Below, piece by piece: positions 7,400 to 16,295 of a stretch of DNA of 64,000 nt (its first letter is position 1; each line of letters begins with the position of its first letter). A model generated the notes under the pieces. The model was not told where the DNA came from and did not search any database. It worked only from the letters and a program-made list of their open reading frames with translations. This stretch comes from an uncultured Porphyromonadaceae bacterium. GTDB taxonomy: Bacteria; Bacteroidota; Bacteroidia; Bacteroidales; Muribaculaceae. Position numbers and translations under genes: made by a program. The DNA lies in NCBI GenBank assembly GCA_947643165.1, contig CANRVB010000006.1, forward strand, positions 42,904-106,903, read 5' to 3'.

Positions 7400-8443
7400 A
7401 TGAAACTTAAAGCGATTTTAATCATGGCAGCATCAGCTATCAGTTTCGGCACGGTTCTCCATGCACAGGATAATCAGTGGGGCCTTGTCTATGAGCAGGC
7501 AATCACCGAAAACGAACCCGGCAAAGTGAATATCCATCCGGTAAAATACAATCTCGACGGCATTGAAATAGCCGCTAATGTCTATACTCCTGCCGGTTAT
7601 AATCCCGAAGAAAAGGAGTATCCGGCTATTATAGTGGCTCATCCAAACGGTGGAACAAAGGAGCAGGTTGCAGGGCTGTTCGCACAACGGATGGCAGAAA
7701 AAGGCTATATAACGATTGCTGCCGATGCCTCATATCAGGGTGCCAGCGGTGGCGAACCGCGTCACACCGACAAGCCGTACTTCCGTATCAATGACATTCA
7801 CGGCATGGCGGACTATATCTCCAAATATCCCGGCGTTGATCCACAGCGAATAGGCGCATTCGGCATCTGCGGAGGCGGTGGCTATACTCTCGGTGCGGCC
7901 AAAAGTGACAAGCGCTTCAAAGCCGTAGCCACACTGAGTATGTTCAATTCCGGTCGTGTACGTCGTAATGGCTTCATGGACTCAGGTATGCCCACAATTC
8001 AACAACGCCTCAAGGAAGCCTCCGATGCGAGGGAAAAGAGAGTCACCATAGGCGAAATTGTGTTTACGGGCGATATGAACCTGACGGATGAGGAAATTGA
8101 GAAACTTCCGTTTGATCTCTACCGTGAAGGCGCGATATATTATAACCGCACACATGCTCACCCTAATTCTACATTCCGTTACACAATGGAGAGCCTTATG
8201 GACCTGATGACTTGGGATGCGACAGAGCAGATCAACCTTATCAACGCCCCGCTGCTTATGATGGCCGGAAACAAGGCTGATACCTTCTACATGACCTCAG
8301 ATGCCTTTGAGAAAGCCACCGGTACTACCGACAAGGAATTGTTCCTCATTCCGGGCGCGACCCATATCCAGACATATTATGTGCCTGAATACGTGGATCA
8401 GGAAGTCAACAAACTTACAGAGTTCTTCGGCAAAAAACTATAA
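7400..8443 (+). CDS. Secreted alpha/beta hydrolase with Cys in the nucleophile elbow (dienelactone-hydrolase-like)
   Basis: 347 residues with an N-terminal signal peptide ending near His-Ala-Gln (21-23). The fold shows an oxyanion-side His-Pro-Asn-Gly-Gly (81-85) and a nucleophile elbow Gly-Ile-Cys157-Gly-Gly-Gly-Gly, so the nucleophile appears to be Cys as in dienelactone hydrolases. A likely acid lies in Ala-Gly-Asn-Lys-Ala-Asp, and a base in Gly-Ala-Thr-His near the C-terminus. It resembles periplasmic YcjY-type hydrolases. It starts a three-gene operon with the cupin fusion 3 nt downstream. It probably hydrolyses an ester or lactone in the periplasm; substrate unknown. Confidence 0.88.
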   Translation: MKLKAILIMAASAISFGTVLHAQDNQWGLVYEQAITENEPGKVNIHPVKYNLDGIEIAANVYTPAGYNPEEKEYPAIIVAHPNGGTKEQVAGLFAQRMAEKGYITIAADASYQGASGGEPRHTDKPYFRINDIHGMADYISKYPGVDPQRIGAFGICGGGGYTLGAAKSDKRFKAVATLSMFNSGRVRRNGFMDSGMPTIQQRLKEASDAREKRVTIGEIVFTGDMNLTDEEIEKLPFDLYREGAIYYNRTHAHPNSTFRYTMESLMDLMTWDATEQINLINAPLLMMAGNKADTFYMTSDAFEKATGTTDKELFLIPGATHIQTYYVPEYVDQEVNKLTEFFGKKL

Positions 8444-8446
8444 CTC

Positions 8447-9544
8447 ATGAACCGGTTGATTATTTCGTTTCTTGCATTTTTACCTCTAATATGTATGGCA
8501 ATGAACATAGATGATTTCAAGCAACCATATCCCGCAGGTACGGAGATGAATGGCAATCCCAACTTCATCGGCACTGCATGGCTCTATCCATTGAGCCATG
8601 AAAAGGAGCTCAATGTACCGATGTTCAATGTTACATTTGAGCCCGGATGCCGCAACAACTGGCACCGTCACAGCGGCGGTCAGATACTTATCGCCACTGC
8701 CGGCGTTGGCTATTATCAGGAGAAAGGCAAAGCCGCCCGTCGCCTGTTTCCCGGCGACATCGTAGAGATTGCACCTGGTGTGGAACATTGGCATGGAGCG
8801 GCTCCCGACAGCTGGTTTGCTCATCTGGCTATTGAATGTAACCCTGAAAACAATGAGGTCACTTGGCTCGGTCCGGTCACTGACTCAGATTATCTTGATG
8901 CTACAAAAAATCCGGAGACCGTAACCGAACTCACACCCCGTCAACAGGCTATTGTTGCAATCGCTTCGTATGCCGCCATCGGTGACACCGACGGCTTGAC
9001 AAAAGCTCTTGAGCAAGGTTTGACAGCAGGAATGACAGTCAACGAAATCAAAGAGCTGTTGATACAGGTATATGCCTACTGTGGTTTCCCTCGCTCTTTG
9101 TCAGCACTCGGTGTTTTCAAAAATCTACTCTCTGAGCGTATGGCAAAAGGCATAACCGACCCGGAGGGAGAATCGGCATCGGTGGTAAGCGACATTGACA
9201 AGTATGAACAAGGAGCCAAGACCCTGAGCGAACTTTCAGGAATACCTGTCGATACCCCGTCACCATGGTACGAAGATTTCGCTCCCGGTATCAACCGCTT
9301 CTTGAAAGAGCATCTTTTCGCTGATATATTCGGTCGAGGGGTCCTTCCTTATTCTGACCGCGAAATTGCGACAGTATCCATGCTCACCGCACTCGGCGGA
9401 GTCGAACCTATGGCAACCGGCCACATCGGCATCTGCCGTCATCTCGGAGTCACCTCGCCGCAGTTAAACTCACTGTTGGACATCATCGAGTATAATATCG
9501 GCCCGTCAAAAACAGAACCCATCCGCAAGATTGTAAACAGATGA
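8447..9544 (+). CDS. Exported cupin plus carboxymuconolactone decarboxylase fusion protein
   Basis: 365 residues. A hydrophobic N-terminus (1-19) suggests export. A cupin domain (about 55-130) has metal ligands in Asn-Trp-His73-Arg-His75, Gln79 and His114. Two carboxymuconolactone-decarboxylase-like helical repeats follow at about 155-235 and 300-360. The first has a single Cys in Ala-Tyr-Cys-Gly-Phe and not the CxxC of AhpD, so a peroxidase role by that mechanism is unlikely. Cupin-CMD proteins are widespread near aldo/keto reductases and flavin enzymes (family knowledge). It lies between two secreted hydrolases and overlaps the next gene by ATGA, pointing to a shared pathway on small ring or lactone compounds (inference). 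Confidence 0.85.
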   Translation: MNRLIISFLAFLPLICMAMNIDDFKQPYPAGTEMNGNPNFIGTAWLYPLSHEKELNVPMFNVTFEPGCRNNWHRHSGGQILIATAGVGYYQEKGKAARRLFPGDIVEIAPGVEHWHGAAPDSWFAHLAIECNPENNEVTWLGPVTDSDYLDATKNPETVTELTPRQQAIVAIASYAAIGDTDGLTKALEQGLTAGMTVNEIKELLIQVYAYCGFPRSLSALGVFKNLLSERMAKGITDPEGESASVVSDIDKYEQGAKTLSELSGIPVDTPSPWYEDFAPGINRFLKEHLFADIFGRGVLPYSDREIATVSMLTALGGVEPMATGHIGICRHLGVTSPQLNSLLDIIEYNIGPSKTEPIRKIVNR

Positions 9545-10596
9545 GGAAGTTACTGACTCTAATAATATCGGCTATGGCAATAACATCATCTTTTGCCGAA
9601 GGTATTGTAATAAAGAAGCAGGGACAGTTCCCTGTCGGAGGCACCACCATACAGCGCGAAGGCACTTTCAATTCCGACACGTTTGTCGGCTGGGCTGAGC
9701 AAGACCAGGCCGGACAAAGTTATCGTTGCGATCATGCGTTTGCCCGCTACCAGATACCTGCCGATGCGAAAAATATGCCGCTGGTGTTCGTGCATGGCTA
9801 CGGAGGTGACGGAGTCTGCTGGGAAACTACGCCTGACGACCGGCCCGGTTTCGCAACACTCTTGCTTGCCGAAGGTTATCCGACATACGTTCTCGACCTC
9901 CCCGGGCGCGGACATGCCTCCCGCACAAGCTCCACTGTTACGGTCGAGCCGGTAGCAGACGAGATGTTCTGGTTTGACATCTGGCGCATGGGTATATGGC
10001 CAGAATGGAATGAAGGTATACAGTTCCCTAAAGACTCTCTCAGCGTCAGCAACTTCTTCCGTCAGATGGTGCCCGATCTGAGCAATCATCAGCTTGATGT
10101 TCCGGCACTCGATGCAATGGCAAAAAAAATCGGCGATCAGGTGCTGGTGACACACTCTGCCGGAGGATTCCCCGGCTGGATGGCTGCGATGCGCAATCCC
10201 GAAGTGAAGGGTATCGTTGCCCTTGAACCCGGAGGATATGTTTTCCCCAACGATGAAGTTCCTCCGACTCTACCCGGTTTGACCGGTGGCTTGAAAGGAG
10301 TAGGGGTGCCGATGGAACAATTCATGGAGCTTACAAAAAAGCCAATTGTGATTTATTTCGGCGACTACATTCCCGAAAACAACGCCACAACTCTTGGCGG
10401 AAGCAACTGGGAGGTGAGATTGAAGATGGCCCGTGAATTTGTCGCGGCAATCAACCGTCACGGAGGTGACGCCGCTCTTGTACTTCTTCCTGAAATCGGA
10501 ATAACGGGAAATAGTCACTTCCTGATGCAGGAGCTCAACAATGACGTGATAGCCAAACTTGTAGCCGAATGGTTATATCTTAAATTCCAAAAATAA
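9541..10596 (+). CDS. Secreted alpha/beta hydrolase (esterase/lipase-like)
   Basis: 351 residues with a signal peptide ending near Phe-Ala-Glu (18-20). Hydrolase landmarks: Val-His-Gly-Tyr-Gly-Gly-Asp (84-90) as oxyanion region, Leu-Asp-Leu-Pro-Gly-Arg-Gly (118-124) and the nucleophile elbow Thr-His-Ser206-Ala-Gly-Gly. A C-terminal Gly-Asn-Ser-His is a plausible catalytic His. It is the third gene of the 7400 operon, coupled by ATGA to the cupin fusion. The nearest named relatives I recall are periplasmic esterases of the Pseudomonas type; substrate unknown. The AraC gene follows 32 nt later with its own -7 box. Confidence 0.87.
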   Translation: MRKLLTLIISAMAITSSFAEGIVIKKQGQFPVGGTTIQREGTFNSDTFVGWAEQDQAGQSYRCDHAFARYQIPADAKNMPLVFVHGYGGDGVCWETTPDDRPGFATLLLAEGYPTYVLDLPGRGHASRTSSTVTVEPVADEMFWFDIWRMGIWPEWNEGIQFPKDSLSVSNFFRQMVPDLSNHQLDVPALDAMAKKIGDQVLVTHSAGGFPGWMAAMRNPEVKGIVALEPGGYVFPNDEVPPTLPGLTGGLKGVGVPMEQFMELTKKPIVIYFGDYIPENNATTLGGSNWEVRLKMAREFVAAINRHGGDAALVLLPEIGITGNSHFLMQELNNDVIAKLVAEWLYLKFQK

Positions 10597-10600
10597 TTTG

Positions 10601-10628
10601 TAAATTTGCGGTTGAAAATTCGCAAATT
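10601..10628 (+). promoter_or_regulatory. -7 box TAAATTTG with 8-bp inverted repeat before the AraC gene
   Basis: TAAATTTG (10601-10608) matches the Bacteroidetes -7 element. AATTTGCG (10603-10610) and CGCAAATT (10621-10628) form a perfect 8-bp inverted repeat with a 10-nt spacer, running from inside the -7 box up to the start codon. It could be an autoregulatory operator or a leader hairpin. The regional CCGA motif is not convincingly present here. Confidence 0.5.
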
Positions 10629-11444
10629 ATGTCAGAAGAGAAATTATTTGATAAAATTATCATAACAGATTCATTGAGCGAGATAGCCTCCGAAAAGATG
10701 GAGGGTTATCTCGCTCATGCTCTTTGTCTTGACGGGAGCATGGAGTTTGATTTCAACGAACGGCATTTCACTTTCGGGCGACATGATCTCATGATAGTGC
10801 GCAAGGGAGGGCTTGTGGCCAATATACATCCGTCCGATGATTTCCGTGTTATGGTAATTTATATCGACTCCGGCTTCGTTGAGCATTGCACACCGCAGTC
10901 AAACTACGGCATGAAGGGACAGCTCGCGCTGTTCATGAACCCCGTGATGAAACTCAATGAAGCGCAATTCGCTCTCAGCCTTCAGGATTTTCAAGGTGTG
11001 AAATATCGCTACGATACCACCGGATTTGTTTTCTATGAGGAAAGCATCCGATGCGCCGTGCAGCTCATGATTCTTGACTTCTTCGACTTCCATGCCTACA
11101 ACTATGGAGAGGACTCCATTACGCCACAGTATGCTGCCGTTATGAACAAGTTTTTCGCTCTTCTCGACAGCGGAGTTTACCGTGAGCACCGCGAGGTGAC
11201 ATATTATGCATCCGAACTTTGCATAACGCCTAAATACCTCTCGGAAATATGCAAGAAAGTCAGCGGGCACTCGGCCAACTTCTGGATCAACCGTTATACC
11301 TCGCTCGACATTTCCCGTCAGCTGCGCGACAAGCGGCTGACATTCGTCCAGATTTCCGACATGTTCCACTTCTCCTCCCCCGGCTATTTCAGCCGCTATG
11401 TGCAGAACAACCTCGGCATGAGTCCTTCCGACTATCGCGAATAA
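10629..11444 (+). CDS. AraC-family transcriptional regulator
   Basis: 271 residues: an N-terminal sensor/cupin-like domain (about 1-160) and a C-terminal pair of helix-turn-helix motifs (about 175-271). The latter include Tyr-Ala-Ser-Glu-Leu-Cys-Ile-Thr-Pro-Lys-Tyr-Leu-Ser, then Asp-Met-Phe-His-Phe-Ser-Ser-Pro-Gly-Tyr-Phe-Ser-Arg and Gly-Met-Ser-Pro-Ser-Asp-Tyr-Arg, the AraC signature. It sits in the middle of the reductase/hydrolase cluster and is the only transcription factor there, so it is the prime candidate for binding the seven shared operator copies (inference). Its effector may be a small electrophile or aromatic compound, but sequence does not say. Confidence 0.92.
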   Translation: MSEEKLFDKIIITDSLSEIASEKMEGYLAHALCLDGSMEFDFNERHFTFGRHDLMIVRKGGLVANIHPSDDFRVMVIYIDSGFVEHCTPQSNYGMKGQLALFMNPVMKLNEAQFALSLQDFQGVKYRYDTTGFVFYEESIRCAVQLMILDFFDFHAYNYGEDSITPQYAAVMNKFFALLDSGVYREHREVTYYASELCITPKYLSEICKKVSGHSANFWINRYTSLDISRQLRDKRLTFVQISDMFHFSSPGYFSRYVQNNLGMSPSDYRE

Positions 11445-11460
11445 TACGATTTTCAATATC

Positions 11461-11494
11461 AAAGGGAGCTATCCAGTCGCGGACGGCTCCCTTT
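11461..11494. terminator. Structured bidirectional terminator
   Basis: AAAGGGAGC (11461-11469) pairs perfectly with GCTCCCTTT (11486-11494). An inner hairpin, TATCC-AGTCGC-GGACG, forms the loop. It lies between the convergent AraC gene and the M28 peptidase gene and can serve both. The inner part recurs at 19251-19284. Confidence 0.8.
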
Positions 11495-11524
11495 ATCATG
11501 AATGTGTGGTTGGTGAAAAAAATA

Positions 11525-13048
11525 TTATTCTATTAGTATTTCCGGATATCCTGGCTTTACCGGTATGTGTGTGTCATCCATTGCTGCACTGTATGCAAGC
11601 CATGCCACTATTGCTGCATTCACTTTCAAATCGTCAAGCGAGAGACGTTCATATGTATCCATTGTTGTATGATAGGCTCTGAAATAGTCAAGCGGATCCT
11701 GAATGAACTGAAATGCCGGAAGCCCCAGACGGGTGAAGCTGACATGGTCTGTACTGCCAACAGACATCGGCGAGAAGGTATTAAAGCCTAACGAAACCAA
11801 AGGTTGTTTCCAGGCTTCAAAATACGGATATGCCATGTCATTCTCTTCCATATAGACCCCCTTGAAGCATCCCGAACCAAAATCCATGTTCAGGTACAGA
11901 GCGAAGTCATCATATCCAGGTAACTTTTTCTTTTGCTCTTTATCGTAGAGTTTATGGTCGGCATAGCCTCTTGAACCATAAAGTCCTTGTTCTTCTCCAC
12001 CCCACAGGGCAAGGCGGATAGTGCGGCGAGGTTTTATATCAAGGGCTTTAAGGATACGCATTGCTTCTATCATTGTAATGCAGCCTGAGCCATTGTCGGC
12101 ACCACCTGTTCCGCCGTGCCAAGAATCAAGATGTGCGCCGATAAGAACTATTTCATTCTTGAGTTTTGGATCTGTACCCGGTATCTCGGCAATGATATTG
12201 TTGATTTTCTGATTGTCGGTAAAAGTGTTTCTTACGTCAAGCTCCATTTTTACCTCATCACCCCCTTTAAGCAGGCGAACCATTCTGCCGTGGTCTTCGG
12301 TGGGCAAAACAATCTCCGGCACAGGCTCAGGATCGCCTACTTTATAATTAACACCTCTTGATCCGGGTATATTGAAAGTCCCGTCGCCCACAATTATAGC
12401 CAGCGGACGTTCTTCCTTTATAAGCGAGTCGATAGCCTGTTGCAACCCCTTGTTTGAACCGGAAGACCATCTTCCCCACGGAGTTGAAGGACGATTGTCC
12501 TTTGTCATTTCAGCAAGTTCTTCATCGGTATATCTTTTTGCCATAGGACGGAACGAAAGTTCATACTCCCTTGCTATTGGCATAATGACAATCTTCCCGT
12601 GGAGTTTTCCGCGATAGTTTGATAATGAAGTCGTATCGGTTGCTTCCAATAGGATGCAATCGCCTGTAACCAACCCATCAGTACTCCCTGACCATGCTTT
12701 GGGATTTGCAGCGAAACTGCAATAGTATGGAGCAGTCATCGCCACATAGTTCTTCTCGTTGTCCCAGCCACCTTTTGCAAAATCCGATGCAAACTCTGTG
12801 TGGACATTGTCGAAGCCGAATCCCTTCAACTTATCAGTCACAAGTTGTTCGGCACGCATTTTTTGTTTTGATGCCGCAAGCCGCGAACCGAGCTTGTCAG
12901 TGATGAAATGTGATATGCCCTCAACCTGAGAATGATTAAAGGCTTGGTCTTTTACCCTATACGCCATTTCTTCTGACTGGCGTGTCTGGGCTTGGACTCC
13001 TGTCGCAAATAAAACTGCCGCGACAAAAGCCACGATACATCTTGCCAT
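11525..13048 (-). CDS. Secreted M28-family metallopeptidase
   Basis: 507 residues with a signal peptide ending at about Val-Gln-Ala-Gln (18-21). Protease-associated region in the middle (about 110-250), catalytic domain from about 285. Two-zinc M28 ligands: His306 (Gly-Ala-His-Leu-Asp-Ser), bridging Asp318 (Gly-Ala-Asp-Asn-Gly-Ser-Gly), Glu352/Glu353 (Trp-Gly-Gly-Glu-Glu), Asp389 (Asn-Met-Asp-Phe) and His460 (Tyr-His-Thr-Thr-Met-Asp). It probably is an aminopeptidase or carboxypeptidase-like exopeptidase in the periplasm. It begins 2 nt after the lipoprotein flavodoxin stop and shares its promoter with operator copy E, which brings a peptidase into the redox regulon. Confidence 0.92.
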   Translation of the reverse strand: MARCIVAFVAAVLFATGVQAQTRQSEEMAYRVKDQAFNHSQVEGISHFITDKLGSRLAASKQKMRAEQLVTDKLKGFGFDNVHTEFASDFAKGGWDNEKNYVAMTAPYYCSFAANPKAWSGSTDGLVTGDCILLEATDTTSLSNYRGKLHGKIVIMPIAREYELSFRPMAKRYTDEELAEMTKDNRPSTPWGRWSSGSNKGLQQAIDSLIKEERPLAIIVGDGTFNIPGSRGVNYKVGDPEPVPEIVLPTEDHGRMVRLLKGGDEVKMELDVRNTFTDNQKINNIIAEIPGTDPKLKNEIVLIGAHLDSWHGGTGGADNGSGCITMIEAMRILKALDIKPRRTIRLALWGGEEQGLYGSRGYADHKLYDKEQKKKLPGYDDFALYLNMDFGSGCFKGVYMEENDMAYPYFEAWKQPLVSLGFNTFSPMSVGSTDHVSFTRLGLPAFQFIQDPLDYFRAYHTTMDTYERLSLDDLKVNAAIVAWLAYSAAMDDTHIPVKPGYPEILIE

Positions 13049-13050
13049 TG

Positions 13051-13644
13051 TTATTTTAGTTTTAAGTTTATATCATAGAGCCATTGAGCTATGCCGGCTG
13101 TATCTCCTTCTTCTGATACAAATCCGTTGGGGTGCTGTGAATTTGGTGTAGCATTTACAATTTCAAGCAATGTCTCATGGGGAAACATATTTGCGTATGA
13201 GCAGAATGGAATCACAATCTTTCCACTGAAATCATAGCCTGTCTTTCTAAGAAATGACAGTACCGGCATTGGTGTCGTATGCCACCACACAGGACCACCT
13301 ACAAATATTACATCATATTTGTCAAAATCAGCTATGGTATCTTTCAACGCCGGAAATACGCTGTCATTCAACTCTGATTTTGCCTCCGCCGCACAGTCTT
13401 TGAAATCTTCCGGATAAGGCTCTTTTCTTTCAATCCTATATAGCATGCCACCTGAGTGTGCGGCTATCTCCTTTGCAACCTTTTCGGTATTCCCGCTTCG
13501 GCTGAAATATGCAACCAACACATTGCGTGTCGTATCCGGAGATATATCATCCCCGATATAAAGAGGTTGCTTTGAGCCGGTAAATTTGCTGCAAGAACAG
13601 AAAATAAGCCCAATGAGAAGCATCAGGATGTGTTTTGCTTTCAT
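13051..13644 (-). CDS. Exported lipoprotein flavodoxin
   Basis: 197 residues. Type II signal peptide with lipobox Phe-Cys-Ser-Cys18. The flavodoxin domain (about 40-197) has Ala-Tyr-Phe-Ser-Arg-Ser-Gly-Asn-Thr-Glu as FMN phosphate loop and Gly-Gly-Pro-Val-Trp-Trp-His, the same second motif as in the fusion protein at 4887-6452. It is the third exported flavodoxin in 9 kb. First gene of a two-gene unit with the M28 peptidase, under operator copy E. Its role is presumably electron transfer or quinone/substrate reduction outside the cytosol; partner unknown. Confidence 0.88.
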   Translation of the reverse strand: MKAKHILMLLIGLIFCSCSKFTGSKQPLYIGDDISPDTTRNVLVAYFSRSGNTEKVAKEIAAHSGGMLYRIERKEPYPEDFKDCAAEAKSELNDSVFPALKDTIADFDKYDVIFVGGPVWWHTTPMPVLSFLRKTGYDFSGKIVIPFCSYANMFPHETLLEIVNATPNSQHPNGFVSEEGDTAGIAQWLYDINLKLK

Positions 13645-13672
13645 CTGAGATAACGTTTGTAGTAAGACAATA

Positions 13673-13735
13673 CAAAGTTATTCCTTTTGATTTGCAGGAA
13701 TTTAATTAATTTGTCGGTGTATCATACACTTTTTT
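13673..13735 (-). promoter_or_regulatory. Operator copy E (13714-13735) and TAACTTTG -7 box (13673-13680)
   Basis: Minus strand: AAAAAAG, TGTATGATACA, CCGA, then exactly 33 nt, then TAACTTTG. CCGA ends 69 nt before the ATG at 13644. Its first 15 bases equal those of copy D. Copy F lies 32 bp away pointing the other way, mirroring the B/C pair. Confidence 0.75.
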
Positions 13736-13767
13736 CTTATTCATTGCATTAAAGCATATTTTTCCGA

Positions 13768-13829
13768 AAAAAAGTAAGAACTCACAGAAATAAATGCTGT
13801 AACCGTGCAATGCTGGTTTAGTAACTTTG
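13768..13829 (+). promoter_or_regulatory. Operator copy F (13768-13788) and TAACTTTG -7 box (13822-13829)
   Basis: Plus strand: AAAAAAG, TAAGAACTCA, CAGA (one mismatch to CCGA), exactly 33 nt to a perfect TAACTTTG box. The site ends 73 nt before the ATG at 13862. Confidence 0.65.
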
Positions 13830-13861
13830 TATAATGAAAACATGATAATTAGATTTTTAAT

Positions 13862-14932
13862 ATGAGAATGAATGTTTTGATGTTGTCGGCTGTACTTCTG
13901 TGCGCATCTTGCTCGGATTATGAGGACATTATCAAGAATGAGGATTCAATGAAACCAAATAAAGAAACACAGACCGAAAATAACGGTGGAACCAATAACG
14001 CACACACAGAAAATAGATTTAATTCTGATTCAACAGTTGCCGATGTCATCTCGGATCCCGCATTAGGAAATTTCGGCTATCTGTTATTTCCTGTCGACCG
14101 CAATGTGTCACGGTCTATGACGCTTGCCGATATCAGTTCTTCAAGTGTATATGTATGGTACAGCCACATACAGACAGAGAAAACGGTGGAAATAATAAAC
14201 CGCCTGTATAGCGACGCCAAGGCCGGAAATCAAATTTTCTATCGGATCTATTCCGATACTGAAATAGCCGCTGACCCATCGAAAGCTCACACTGGTTTAT
14301 TCCTTTTCCGTGGAGAAACAGATAAACCGTTTGCCATCACCAATGCCGGTGGTGGATTTGCCTATGTCGGAGCCATGCACGACAGTTTCCCGCACGCCCT
14401 TGAAATAAGCAAAGCCGGATACAGTGCATTCGCATTGATATATCGTCCCGATGATCCATTCAATGATCTGGCCCGTGCTATAACCTTTATTCATGACAAT
14501 GCCGCGGAATTAGGTGTCAAGCCTGATGATTATTCCTTATGGGGAGGTTCTGCAGGAGCAAGAATGGCTGCCGTTCTTGGAAATTCATCATACCTCCATC
14601 AACTTACCGGACGCAGCGACATTCCCCAGGCTGCCGCCGTCATCATGCAATATACCGGCTATTCAACGGCATCTCAATATGATGCTCCAACCTATGTCTG
14701 CGTAGGGTCAAACGACGGAATTGCCTCATGGCGTACTATGAAGTATAGGTTGCAACGTCTGTCCGAAATGGGCATATCCACGGAGTTCCACGTCTACAAT
14801 GGTTTAGGGCACGGTTTCGGGCTCGGTCATGGCACAGTTGCCGATGGTTGGATAAACGATGCGCTTAAGTTCTGGCATAAGAATATGAAAACAGATGAAC
14901 GTGCAGGTATTCCGCCTGTATACGCCGATTGA
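13862..14932 (+). CDS. Surface-type lipoprotein, alpha/beta hydrolase (BD-FAE/acetylxylan-esterase-like)
   Basis: 356 residues. Lipobox Cys-Ala-Ser-Cys17 followed by Ser-Asp-Tyr-Glu-Asp, an acidic pattern that in Bacteroidetes favours export to the cell surface (family knowledge). A low-complexity Asn/Thr linker runs to about 55. The hydrolase domain has an Asn-Ala-Gly-Gly-Gly-Phe oxyanion motif (161-166), nucleophile elbow Gly-Gly-Ser230-Ala-Gly-Ala and a late Gly-Leu-Gly-His-Gly-Phe-Gly-Leu-Gly-His. It resembles the esterase half of the fusion protein at 4887-6452 in layout. Single gene under operator copy F. Substrate unknown; an acyl ester on a polysaccharide or small molecule is likely. 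Confidence 0.87.
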   Translation: MRMNVLMLSAVLLCASCSDYEDIIKNEDSMKPNKETQTENNGGTNNAHTENRFNSDSTVADVISDPALGNFGYLLFPVDRNVSRSMTLADISSSSVYVWYSHIQTEKTVEIINRLYSDAKAGNQIFYRIYSDTEIAADPSKAHTGLFLFRGETDKPFAITNAGGGFAYVGAMHDSFPHALEISKAGYSAFALIYRPDDPFNDLARAITFIHDNAAELGVKPDDYSLWGGSAGARMAAVLGNSSYLHQLTGRSDIPQAAAVIMQYTGYSTASQYDAPTYVCVGSNDGIASWRTMKYRLQRLSEMGISTEFHVYNGLGHGFGLGHGTVADGWINDALKFWHKNMKTDERAGIPPVYAD

Positions 14933-14940
14933 GAAAAGGG

Positions 14941-16016
<1,076 letters not shown>

Positions 16017-16026
16017 CAGACATACA

Positions 16027-16079
16027 TCATCAGAAATACAGAAGGCAGGTGTCCTACCTGCCTTCTGCATTTCTGATGA
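16027..16079 (+). terminator. Long hairpin terminator after the aldo/keto reductase
   Basis: A 24-bp stem (16027-16050 with 16056-16079, one mismatch) around a 5-nt loop GTCCT. The core pairs CAGAAGGCAGGT with ACCTGCCTTCTG. It has no long T-run but is strong enough to end the regulon and separate it from the convergent TonB receptor gene. The remaining 216 bp to 16295 hold only a weak CCTGAC/GTCAGG inverted repeat (16136-16162). Confidence 0.75.
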
Positions 16080-16295
16080 AAACACTGCTTTTCAACCACC
16101 TGATCCATAAATAAAGTTCTAACTATTGATACTACCCTGACTGACAGTCGTATCATGTCAGGCTTGTCGACACAGCCCGGATATGAACCAGTTGAGGTGG
16201 CAAACTTATCAATTCAAAAAATAATCATCCGCTATGTGTTGACGATTATTTTTCATTTATAACAACTGAAAATATGCTGATATATCGGAAGCTCC

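Noticed and set aside
10565..10568. CCGA 32 nt upstream of the AraC -7 box as an eighth operator
   Set aside because: No A-rich heptamer or matching central bases precede it, and it lies inside the upstream coding sequence.
16136..16162. CCTGAC/GTCAGG inverted repeat as operator or attachment site
   Set aside because: Only 6 bp with a 15-nt loop, no flanking repeats or integrase; probably chance.
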